This document shows, piece by piece, positions 9,400 through 15,963 of a DNA stretch of 18,190 nt. The notes under the pieces were generated by a model, which was given only the letters and a program-made list of their open reading frames with translations, searched no databases and was not told where the DNA came from. The DNA is taken from assembly GCA_964392965.1 (NCBI GenBank), contig CAYMSA010000032.1, forward strand, positions 1-18,190. Direction: 5' to 3'. Each line of letters begins with the position of its first letter. Position 1 is the stretch's first letter. The stretch is from CAYMSA01 sp964392965 (GTDB lineage Bacteria; Actinomycetota; Coriobacteriia; Anaerosomatales; Anaerosomataceae). The position numbers were made by a program, and so were the translations under genes.

Positions 9400-10145
9400 G
9401 ATGCAACCTCCACCATCGATTCATCCACCCAGCGCGCCAGCACACTGAGCGCCGCCAAGTACTCAAGGGCTTGCTGCTCCGGCATCTCCTGGTCAGCCTC
9501 ATGCGCAAGCGGGTTACGGATACCAGCGAACACGCCCTCGGCAAACATGCGAGCACCACGCTGCACCGACTTGAAGGTCTTACTACCGTCATCCGGCATA
9601 CGGTGCAGACGCGGATTCTTCACAGCGGCGGGCTGTTCGCTGAACGCCTGGTTGAAGAGATCTGTCTCGCTCACATCACGACGACCGAGCTTGTTCTGCG
9701 TCTCGGCGTTCAGCTTGCGAATCGCACCCTCGACAGCCTCACGGAAGTGGCCGGACTGCCAGAGTGACGAGGCGCCGCTCCAGACCCAGGGGTGCAGGTC
9801 AGCAGCCGAGATTCGCGGGGCATTGTTGCCAAGCTTCTCCTGAAGCTCTTCCTCGCGCTCCAGCGCTGCAATGCCTCGACCTGCCCAATCGCGCAGGTGT
9901 TTCCAACGAGACTTCTGTTTCGCCTCGGGAGTCCGGTCGTCGGCAGAACGCCACTGAGGAAGCACGCGATCAAGAATCTGCTCGGCAACGTAGGCAAGTT
10001 CAGCCGCGACACTGTCTGGCTTCCTCTGGTGAGTTCCGAGCATGATAACGCCCGAGTTCCCGGAGTTGTCGTAGGCGATCTGGTCGGTCGCGTGGATGAA
10101 CTCCTTCAGAGACTTGATCGCCCAGGTGGTGTCGAGCCCGTTCAT
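9396..10145 (-). CDS. TIGR02391/Ymh-family protein with HEPN-like motif, between hsdS and hsdR
   Basis: A 249-aa protein. Its C-terminal half matches the TIGR02391 (Hypoth_Ymh, PF09509) pattern: LHPWVWSGASSLWQSGHFREAV at about 117-138, a helix, DLFNQAFS at 162-169, then QRGARMFAEGVFAGIRNPLAHE at about 195-216. R210-NPLA-H215 is a clean R-x4-H motif as in HEPN ribonucleases and toxins. The N-terminal half (1-110) is unrecognised and charged. It overlaps both neighbours by 4 bases (ATGA with hsdS, GTGA with hsdR) and has GAAGGGG seven bases before its ATG, so it is made in step with the R-M subunits. Its slot is the one prrC occupies in the EcoprrI locus. Toxin, RNase or accessory function is inference; the family call is firm to moderate. 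Confidence 0.8.
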   Translation of the reverse strand: MNGLDTTWAIKSLKEFIHATDQIAYDNSGNSGVIMLGTHQRKPDSVAAELAYVAEQILDRVLPQWRSADDRTPEAKQKSRWKHLRDWAGRGIAALEREEELQEKLGNNAPRISAADLHPWVWSGASSLWQSGHFREAVEGAIRKLNAETQNKLGRRDVSETDLFNQAFSEQPAAVKNPRLHRMPDDGSKTFKSVQRGARMFAEGVFAGIRNPLAHEADQEMPEQQALEYLAALSVLARWVDESMVEVAS

Positions 10146-11239
10146 GCTGCGACCCCTTCAGCTGGGACGCGGATGCGCCCGGCGAGCAGCTCGGGGAGGA
10201 GGGCGTCGCGGAGCGCGGTCAGACGATCCGATTCCATGCGCAGACTCTCAGCGCGCATCAGCAACGCGAGCGCCGAATGCTTTACTTCCGGTGCGGCGCT
10301 TCTGAAATCAGGAACTTCGATCGTGAGCACATCATCGGGCCTCACTCTCTGATGGCTGCCCGACGTGCCCGTCACACGCTTCGGTAGTTCTTCGCGGAAG
10401 AACGGATCTCGCACCGCCAGCCACACGCCCGCCAACTCCAAGTCATCCTCAGACGCCAACACGAGGAACTCAGTCGATGCAAGTGCCGACGCCTCAGCCC
10501 CCGCGGAAGCCCACCACGTGCGATTGAAGCGCGGGTTGAGTCGCGAGAGGAGAACCGCACTCCGCGGCACCTTGAGCTTGTTGCTCTTGATTGTCGCTGC
10601 AGCAACGCGTTCAGGCCGAGCCCCGGCGTCGAACGCGGGAAGGCTGAAATGGTCGACTACCGCGTCGCCAAGTTTGGACGGATTCACTGTGTCCTTGACA
10701 GACGTTGCGATAACACCAAGTGGAACAGTCGGGAGATCTGCTCCGGACTTCTCTGATTGCGCATCGAGCAGGTCGGATATCGATACGACCGCCCGCCGGT
10801 TCGACTCGATCTTGTCGTCGAGCGCGCCTAGCGTCGCAGCGATGGCACGCTGCTCTGGTAGGTCAGGGATTTTAACCACAAGTGCTTCAGCTTGGGTTCT
10901 ATTCAATCCTGGAACAGCGCTGTCATTGTTCATCTGACTTAACGGCAAAGACCGCAGGAGATAGTAGCCGAACCTAATATCCACGTCTTCCGACCCTTCC
11001 ACAAAGAAGGTTGTGTCGATAGGCCATACGGGGTGTGGGCAATAGTATGCTGCGCCGATCGTTCCCTTGCGACCGATGACGACGCTCGATTCCCTGGTCA
11101 AAGCCTCGTGGTGGCTTCCGACTCTGCCAGCAGAACTCACCACGGCGAACTCTCCCGACTCGGAACGTTCTCGTTCAGGGAGTCCCTTCCCATATTTGAA
11201 GGGCAATATGTCGCCCAGCCGCGTACTTCTCCAAGTCAT
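10142..11239 (-). CDS. hsdS: Type I restriction enzyme specificity subunit (HsdS)
   Basis: DNA-recognition subunit that sets the target sequence for both HsdM and HsdR. It is 365 aa with the usual two-repeat layout. Target recognition domain 1 spans about 1-125 (SSVVIGRKGTIGAAYY, WPIDTTFFV). The first conserved helix is at about 125-160 (PDLPEQRAIAATLGALDDKIE). Domain 2 spans about 168-315 (LLSRLNPRFNRTWW, VTGTSGSHQRVRPDDV). The second helix is at about 320-355, ending in LRDALLPELLAGRIRVP. The ATG overlaps the hsdM stop in ATGA. The first recognition domain (about 10860-11230) is visibly AT-richer than flanking DNA, consistent with domain shuffling. The target sequence cannot be read from the protein here; a split (bipartite) site is expected from the family. 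Confidence 0.95.
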   Translation of the reverse strand: MTWRSTRLGDILPFKYGKGLPERERSESGEFAVVSSAGRVGSHHEALTRESSVVIGRKGTIGAAYYCPHPVWPIDTTFFVEGSEDVDIRFGYYLLRSLPLSQMNNDSAVPGLNRTQAEALVVKIPDLPEQRAIAATLGALDDKIESNRRAVVSISDLLDAQSEKSGADLPTVPLGVIATSVKDTVNPSKLGDAVVDHFSLPAFDAGARPERVAAATIKSNKLKVPRSAVLLSRLNPRFNRTWWASAGAEASALASTEFLVLASEDDLELAGVWLAVRDPFFREELPKRVTGTSGSHQRVRPDDVLTIEVPDFRSAAPEVKHSALALLMRAESLRMESDRLTALRDALLPELLAGRIRVPAEGVAA

Positions 11240-12801
11240 GACTGGAGCCCCTCTACCCGGCGCCGAACCTCGTCCTCCAACTCGCGCCCGCGCTCGAACT
11301 CGGCGAACAGTTCCTTGGTGAGGCGCTCGATCTTCTCGCCGATCGGTTCGTCGTCTACCTCGGCCTCAGCAGCGCCGACGTATCGGCCCGGGGTGAGCAC
11401 GAAGCCATGCTTAGCGATCTCATCCAGCGAGGCAGCCTTCGCGAAGCCCGGCACATCCTCGTAGCCGCCGTCGTGGTTGCGCCAGGCGTGGTAGGTGCCC
11501 GCGATCTTCGCGATGTCGTCGTCGGTGAGCACGCGCAAACGACGTGACTCCATCGTGCCGAGCCTTCGGGCGTCGATGAAGAGCACCTCGCTGCGGCGTT
11601 CGCGGTGCCCGTTGCCATGCCGGGCCTTGGAGACGAACCAGAGCGAGACGGGGATGCCGGTGTTGAAGAACAGCTTGTCGGGCATCGCCACGATGCAGTC
11701 GACCAGGTCGGCCTCGACGAGCTTGCGGCGGATCTCCCCCTCGCCGCCCGTCTTCGACGACAGCGACCCGTTCGCCAGCACGAACCCTGCCGTGCCCCTC
11801 GGGCTCAAGTGGTAGATGAAGTGCTGCACCCACGCAAAGTTCGCGTTCCCCTGGGGCGGGGTGCCGTACTGCCAGCGCGGGTCGCCCTCGAGCTTCGCGT
11901 CCCACCAGTCCGAGACGTTGAATGGCGGGTTGGCGATCACGAAGTCGGCGCGCAGGTCAGGGTGCAGGTCATCGGTGAATGAGTCCGCCGAGCGCGGCCC
12001 CATGTCGGCCTCGATGCCGCGTAGCGCGAGGTTCATCTTCGCGAGCTTCCACGTCGTGTCGGTGAACTCCTGCCCGTAGACGGAGATGTCGGTGCGCTTG
12101 CCGCCGTGGGCTTTCACAAACTCGGCCGATTGCACGAACATGCCACCCGAGCCCGCGGCTGGGTCGTAGACGCGGCCCTGGTAGGGCTCCAGCATCTCGA
12201 CCAGCGTCTTGACTACCGAACGCGGCGTATAGAAGGCTCCGGCGTCTTTGCCGGTCTCCTTGCCGGCGAACTGACCGAGGAAGTACTCGTACACCCGACC
12301 CAGCACGTCATCGGCGCCGTGGTCGTCGGTCTCGGTGAACCCGATCGATCCGATCAGGTCGACCAGCTCACCCAGACGTCGCTTGTCCAAGCCGTCGCGC
12401 CCGTAGTTGCGCGGGAGCACACCACGCAATGACGGATTCTCCTTCTCGATGAGATCCATCGCCTGGTCGATCTGTTGCCCGATCTCGGGCTGCTTCGCGA
12501 CCGACTGGATGTAGCCCCAGCGCGCCAGCTCTGGCACCCAGAACACGTTGTGGCTGGTGTACTCGTCGCGGTCTTCGAGGAAGTCCGGCAGCCGCTCGGG
12601 CTTGATGCCCTCCGCAGCGAGCTCCGACTCGAGCGCCTTCCGGCGCTCTTCGAAGCGGTCGGAGACGTACTTCAGGAACACCAAGCCCAGCACGACGTGC
12701 TTGTATTCGCTCGGCTCCTGGTTGCCGCGCAGCTTGTCGGCAGCCTCCCAGAGGGTCTGCTCCAAGGTCTTCTGTGGTTTCGGCTTCGCTGCTCGCGCCA
12801 T
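11236..12801 (-). CDS. hsdM: Type I restriction-modification N6-adenine methyltransferase (HsdM)
   Basis: Modification subunit that methylates adenine N6 in the HsdS target using S-adenosylmethionine. At 521 aa it matches type IC HsdM size. The N-terminal helical domain (about 10-165) has LWEAADKLRGN and YKHVVLGLVFLKYVSDRF. The catalytic domain has FYTPRSVV at 190-197, the SAM-binding motif I DPAAGSGGMF at 213-222 and the catalytic NPPF at 291-294. The C-terminal tail (about 485-519) is a charged helix. It is the first gene of the seven-gene defence operon. The ATG at 12801 is well supported by GAAGGAG ten bases upstream. A long intergenic region precedes it, so the operon promoter should lie between about 12820 and 13020. 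Confidence 0.97.
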   Translation of the reverse strand: MARAAKPKPQKTLEQTLWEAADKLRGNQEPSEYKHVVLGLVFLKYVSDRFEERRKALESELAAEGIKPERLPDFLEDRDEYTSHNVFWVPELARWGYIQSVAKQPEIGQQIDQAMDLIEKENPSLRGVLPRNYGRDGLDKRRLGELVDLIGSIGFTETDDHGADDVLGRVYEYFLGQFAGKETGKDAGAFYTPRSVVKTLVEMLEPYQGRVYDPAAGSGGMFVQSAEFVKAHGGKRTDISVYGQEFTDTTWKLAKMNLALRGIEADMGPRSADSFTDDLHPDLRADFVIANPPFNVSDWWDAKLEGDPRWQYGTPPQGNANFAWVQHFIYHLSPRGTAGFVLANGSLSSKTGGEGEIRRKLVEADLVDCIVAMPDKLFFNTGIPVSLWFVSKARHGNGHRERRSEVLFIDARRLGTMESRRLRVLTDDDIAKIAGTYHAWRNHDGGYEDVPGFAKAASLDEIAKHGFVLTPGRYVGAAEAEVDDEPIGEKIERLTKELFAEFERGRELEDEVRRRVEGLQS

Positions 12802-12811
12802 CTGCTGTGGT

Positions 12812-12818
12812 CTCCTTC
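12812..12818 (-). promoter_or_regulatory. Ribosome-binding site of hsdM
   Basis: The minus strand reads GAAGGAG ten bases before the ATG at 12801. This is a strong Shine-Dalgarno match and settles the start of the first operon gene. Confidence 0.8.
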
Positions 12819-13053
12819 GCGCCTGTCCGCGCGCCTCTTAAGTTCTTGTCGGGTGCGTGTCTCACGCTACCGGCGGCCTCCGACACTGCTAGGGTGCCGC
12901 GCCGCTCGGGCGGGTCGGGGTGTCGCAGGCGGGAGCCGGGCGGCTCGACCGGGACGCTGCGATCTGTCTTCTATTCTCTCATAATCCGCAATTTGCCGGA
13001 ATAGGAATATCGCAAAGCGACGGATAAATGCCTGGCGAGAGGCGCTTTCAGTA
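12819..13053. other. Divergent intergenic control region between hsdM and glycosyltransferase gene
   Basis: No credible gene lies here. The hsdM-proximal part (to about 12960) is very GC-rich. From about 12965 to 13090 the DNA is strikingly AT-richer, with runs such as TCTCATAATCCGCAATTTG. The hsd operon promoter should be read leftward from this AT-rich part. The best minus-strand pair I can see is TTCCGG, 17 bases, GAGAAT (about 13000 to 12972), which is weak, so I do not call it as a promoter. The AT-rich stretch is also a plausible target for an Lsr2-type silencer; this is inference. Confidence 0.5.
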
Positions 13054-13082
13054 TTGTCTCAGCAACCGATTCGTGTTATATT
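13054..13082 (+). promoter_or_regulatory. Candidate sigma-70-like promoter for the glycosyltransferase operon
   Basis: TTGTCT at 13054-13059 and TATATT at 13077-13082 are separated by 17 bases. Transcription would start near 13089, about 88 bases before the glycosyltransferase GTG and only a few bases before the ATG of the small leader ORF. Confidence 0.55.
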
Positions 13083-13093
13083 CCTACACAGTA

Positions 13094-13177
13094 ATGCGTC
13101 TGGCTTTCCACCACACCATCTCCAATTCTGTCTGCACCCTCGCTTTTCGAGGGGGTGATTTCGGAGTCGCCCGGTAG
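13094..13177 (+). CDS. Possible 27-aa leader peptide upstream of the glycosyltransferase
   Basis: ATG at 13094 opens a 27-codon frame (MRLAFHHTISNSVC...FGVAR) whose TAG at 13175-13177 shares its G with the GTG start of the glycosyltransferase (TAGTG). It lies just downstream of the candidate promoter and would have a leader of only about five bases, so translation could be leaderless. Its second half runs through a hairpin (13137-13153), and the next gene's GGAG site lies inside it. It may couple translation to the downstream gene. The peptide shows no known domain and no obvious codon run that would suggest amino-acid attenuation. It could also be chance. Confidence 0.3.
   Translation: MRLAFHHTISNSVCTLAFRGGDFGVAR
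13137..13153 (+). promoter_or_regulatory. Hairpin in the glycosyltransferase leader
   Basis: CCCTCG and CGAGGG form a perfect 6-bp stem around the loop CTTTT, extendable by CACC/GGTG with a two-base bulge. No U-run follows, so it is not a typical terminator. It ends about ten bases before the GGAG ribosome-binding site at 13163-13166 and could affect initiation. Confidence 0.4.
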
Positions 13178-14649
13178 TGCGTCTGGTTCCGGATCTCTCA
13201 CCAGTTGGTTGGTTCCTGTTTGGGGCGATGGTGCTCCTGATCTTCACCTATCTCTACTTCTGGTGGATGGTGATTAAGGCCAGTGCTCACAAGCATGTCT
13301 CTCGTGAGAAGGTCACGAACCGGATGCTCACTGCGTCTCTCGCTCATGCGAAGCGGAAAGGGAACACGCATCGCTTCTTGATCCAGATCACCACCAAGGG
13401 TGGTGCGCTCTCGGTCGTCCAGCGTGGCATCGACAACGTCCTGGCGGGCGTGGCCCGCTATCCGGTGCTGCAGAAGGTCGTCTGGGTGGAGGTCATCACC
13501 GAGGACGCCGACGAAGTCGCTGCGCTCCGCACTCGCTACCGAAACGCGGTCATACCGGTGACGCCGTACCTGCTGCCGACGGACTACCGCACACCCAAGG
13601 ACACGCGTCTCAAGGCTCGTGCGCTGGAGTACATGGTCGAGCAGCACCGCGCCAACCCGACCGATTCCTATGTCGTCCACTACGACGAGGAGTCCGTCTT
13701 CACGCCCGACAACCTCGCGCGTCTCGTGCATCGGCTGAGTCGTCATCCGGTCGGGATATCGGAGGGCATGATCTCCTATGGTCTGGACTGGAACGAGACG
13801 ACGCTGCTGAACAAGGCGATGGAGTCCAACCGGCCCTTCGGCTGCCACGAGTGCTACTCCGTCATGACCAGCCCGCCTCCAATGCATCTGCACGGCTCGA
13901 ACCTCGTCGTCCGTCAGGATCTGGAGAACCAGATCGGCTGGGACATCGGCAACCTCGACGGCTCCGCCCTCATCGCAGAAGACCTCGTCTTCGGCCTCGC
14001 CGCCTATCTCAAGTTCGGAAAGGACGTGTTCGGCTGGCATCACACCGAGATGATCGAACAGCCGCCGTTCACGCTGAGGGCAGCCTACAAGCAGCGCGAA
14101 CGCTGGGTCTTCGGCGCGATGCAGGCCCTCGCGCACATCCGCCAACAGCCGGACTGGATGCGACTGTCCCGCAAGGATCGCTGGCACATCAACGTGATCA
14201 TTCGCCTGCGCGTGCTGACCTACGCCCTCGGCTTCCCGGTCTCACTGCTCGCGCTCGGCTCCAACGTCGTCATCCTGCTCATCCTCGCCACTGAAGCCAT
14301 CCGAGAGGGCACCATCACCGTCGTCGCCCCAGAGCTGACCGTCTACGGCATCATCACGACGATCGGGCTCGTTCTCTGGATGGCGGGCACGCAGCTCGGC
14401 CTGTTCTACAACCTCCGCTACACCGGCATGACCCGCCTGCCGAAGCTCCGCGACCACGCCCTTGTGCTCCTCGTCACGCCGTTCGCCGGTGTCATCGACA
14501 CCGCCGGCCCCCTCGTGGCCGTCCTGAAATGGCTCGCGGGCATCCGCGAGGTGGCGTGGAAGCCGACCCCGAAGCTCGCCGTGGAGCCGAAACAGCAACC
14601 TAAGCGCGTCGCTGCCGCCGAAGTAGCAGCAGGAGAAAAAGCACTATGA
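13177..14649 (+). CDS. Family 2 membrane glycosyltransferase (egghead-like)
   Basis: A 490-aa membrane-bound GT2 enzyme. Hydrophobic segments lie at about 10-33, 345-371, 386-411 and 425-450, with a cytosolic catalytic domain between the first and second. Catalytic signatures are DEES at 170-173 (metal/nucleotide-sugar binding in place of DxD), HGSN at 239-242, the general-base region AEDLVFG at 268-274, and the acceptor-channel motif QRERW at 306-310. This resembles egghead-type and other processive GT2 enzymes, which move a sugar from a nucleotide donor to a lipid or growing chain. Donor and acceptor cannot be read from sequence. The GTG start has GGAG ten bases upstream; the first residues are MRLVPDLSPVGW. 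The stop overlaps the start of the next gene (ATGA), so the two products probably work together. Confidence 0.88.
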   Translation: MRLVPDLSPVGWFLFGAMVLLIFTYLYFWWMVIKASAHKHVSREKVTNRMLTASLAHAKRKGNTHRFLIQITTKGGALSVVQRGIDNVLAGVARYPVLQKVVWVEVITEDADEVAALRTRYRNAVIPVTPYLLPTDYRTPKDTRLKARALEYMVEQHRANPTDSYVVHYDEESVFTPDNLARLVHRLSRHPVGISEGMISYGLDWNETTLLNKAMESNRPFGCHECYSVMTSPPPMHLHGSNLVVRQDLENQIGWDIGNLDGSALIAEDLVFGLAAYLKFGKDVFGWHHTEMIEQPPFTLRAAYKQRERWVFGAMQALAHIRQQPDWMRLSRKDRWHINVIIRLRVLTYALGFPVSLLALGSNVVILLILATEAIREGTITVVAPELTVYGIITTIGLVLWMAGTQLGLFYNLRYTGMTRLPKLRDHALVLLVTPFAGVIDTAGPLVAVLKWLAGIREVAWKPTPKLAVEPKQQPKRVAAAEVAAGEKAL

Positions 14650-15326
14650 GCAGTTACCACCAGCAACGAGAAACCCGCAGCCGGATCATCTTCACCGTCC
14701 TGATCATCGCCGTCACCGTCGGCATCACCTACGGCCTCATCCGGCTCACCCTGCCAAGCCTCACCGGCCAGACCACGACCACGAAGGACGACTCCAGCTC
14801 CCAGACCGCCGAGAGACGTGAGGAGAAGAAGGATCTGCCGCGTGGTGACGCCAAGCGCGTTGCCGACCTCGACCGCCTCGCCGCAGCACTCAAGACCTAC
14901 AAGGAACAGCACGGCGGGTATCCGATCAGCACTGGCACCTGCGCGGGCGGCAGCTTCGACAGCGACGCCGACCTCGGCTTCCTCGCTGACCTCGAGCGCG
15001 AAGCCGTCATCGACGCCATCCCACGCGACCCGGCAGGCATCGCGAAGGTCGCCAAGGCAGAGCGGGGCACCGATACGATCGCCAACGAGGACTGCGACAC
15101 CATGTACGGCGCGAAGCACTACCTCTACTACTCCAACGGCACCAAGTTCGCCCTCATCGCCAGCGTCGACGACGCCGACGCGATCCCTGACGATGCCGCA
15201 GGCGTCTACCTCGCAGAAGGCGACCGCGAATGGTTCGACGGCTCAGCACTCATCGCCGACTGGCACTGGAGCCGCAACGTCTACATCGTCAGCAACCAGA
15301 AGCTCGCAGAAGTGACGAAGGAATAG
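14646..15326 (+). CDS. Membrane-anchored pseudopilin-like (GspG-like) protein
   Basis: A 226-aa protein with a short basic N-terminus, one hydrophobic anchor (about 14-36), a Thr/Ser-rich and then charged linker (40-68), and an outer domain. That domain begins RVADLDRLAAALKTYKEQHG at 71-90, followed by GYP, the usual start of the globular part of type II secretion G-type pseudopilins and type IV pilins. DPAG at about 128-131 and YLYYSNGTKFALIASVDD at 159-176 fit the later strand region of that fold. No prepilin peptidase site (G^FTLIE) is present, so it is probably kept in the membrane rather than processed. Cysteines at about 99 and 150 may form a disulfide. The ATG overlaps the glycosyltransferase stop, with AGGAG ten bases upstream. 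The fold assignment is by pattern, not search. Confidence 0.65.
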   Translation: MSSYHQQRETRSRIIFTVLIIAVTVGITYGLIRLTLPSLTGQTTTTKDDSSSQTAERREEKKDLPRGDAKRVADLDRLAAALKTYKEQHGGYPISTGTCAGGSFDSDADLGFLADLEREAVIDAIPRDPAGIAKVAKAERGTDTIANEDCDTMYGAKHYLYYSNGTKFALIASVDDADAIPDDAAGVYLAEGDREWFDGSALIADWHWSRNVYIVSNQKLAEVTKE

Positions 15327-15492
15327 TCCTCGCACGCGATACAGACTGCACTCCGGGAACATTCGGCGAATTGGAGCCCCGTCAGCTGCGAACGCCAAGA
15401 CGGAGCCGTCATTACCACGCTCGATCTCAACGATCACCTCGTCTTCGGTTGCCGACTGAGTCCAGTCTCCGTGTTGCGCGATGCAACGTCCC
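15327..15492. other. Convergent intergenic gap
   Basis: This is a gap between the plus-strand pseudopilin-like gene and the minus-strand unknown gene. I see no convincing coding sequence. A weak hairpin, GTTGC-gcgat-GCAAC at 15473-15487, lies just before the minus-strand stop and lacks a U-run, so a terminator role is uncertain. Confidence 0.4.
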
Positions 15493-15963
15493 CTATCTGG
15501 ATGCTTCGCGGCCAGCAGCCCGCCGCACCCGCCTCGGCCACGGTGCCAGCGTCGCCATCCGGTAGCGCAGCCACAGGTCGACGAGCACTGCCTGGTCGGT
15601 CACGATCTGCACAGCCTGTCGCGTCGTCTGATCCCACGTATAACGTGGTCGGAGCCCGGCGCCGTCGAGGTACGCGGCGATCGTCGCTCCGGCGTAGGGC
15701 CGGAGAGCGAGCGCTTCGGACAGTTCACCGCGCACGTCGATCAGGTGCTCACGGAGTGTGTGCTGCATCCAGTGGGACCATCGATGCGCCGTGGAGTCGT
15801 CCTCCAGTTGGGCGATGATGACGTACGGATCACGGCGGCAGTCTTCACACGGACGGTCGTCCGCGAACATCGGACGGCGAGCCTGATGGGCTGCGCTGTC
15901 ACGCCACGACTGCAGCGCCCGGTTCAGCTTCTCGTCCCAGGACGGGTATGGCTCGGCGTTCAT
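15493..15963 (-). CDS. Hypothetical protein, 156 aa, second gene of a coupled pair
   Basis: I do not recognise this protein. ATG at 15963 overlaps the upstream stop by one base (TGATG), so it is translated together with that gene; the frame could run upstream to 16263, but that part reads as a shadow of the other gene. It begins MNAEPYPSWDEKLNRALQSW, has CEDC (C39, C42), which could be half of a metal site, then a long predicted helical part (REHLIDVRGELSEALALRPY, about 70-90) and a basic tail (RRVRRAAGREASR). No signal peptide or membrane segment is seen. Its G/C-rich third positions and clean coupling favour a real gene over the antisense frames. Confidence 0.6.
   Translation of the reverse strand: MNAEPYPSWDEKLNRALQSWRDSAAHQARRPMFADDRPCEDCRRDPYVIIAQLEDDSTAHRWSHWMQHTLREHLIDVRGELSEALALRPYAGATIAAYLDGAGLRPRYTWDQTTRQAVQIVTDQAVLVDLWLRYRMATLAPWPRRVRRAAGREASR

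Noticed and set aside
8107..9843. A 578-codon open frame on the plus strand opposite hsdR and the Ymh gene
   Set aside because: It is antisense to two genes with clear family motifs, its product is Arg/His/Leu-rich and low in complexity, and it results from high GC at third positions.
12774..13004. Plus-strand frame across the hsdM start and intergenic region
   Set aside because: It is antisense to the hsdM start with no family resemblance and no ribosome-binding site.
15243..15437. Minus-strand frame beginning MIVEIERGNDGSVLAFAADG
   Set aside because: The sequence looks protein-like, but the frame starts with GTG without a ribosome-binding site and its second half is antisense to the pseudopilin-like gene. 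It could be a fragment of a decayed gene; support is too thin.
15634..15648. Inverted repeat CCACGT-ata-ACGTGG
   Set aside because: Six-base arms in GC-rich coding DNA are expected by chance, and no promoter or gene boundary is near.
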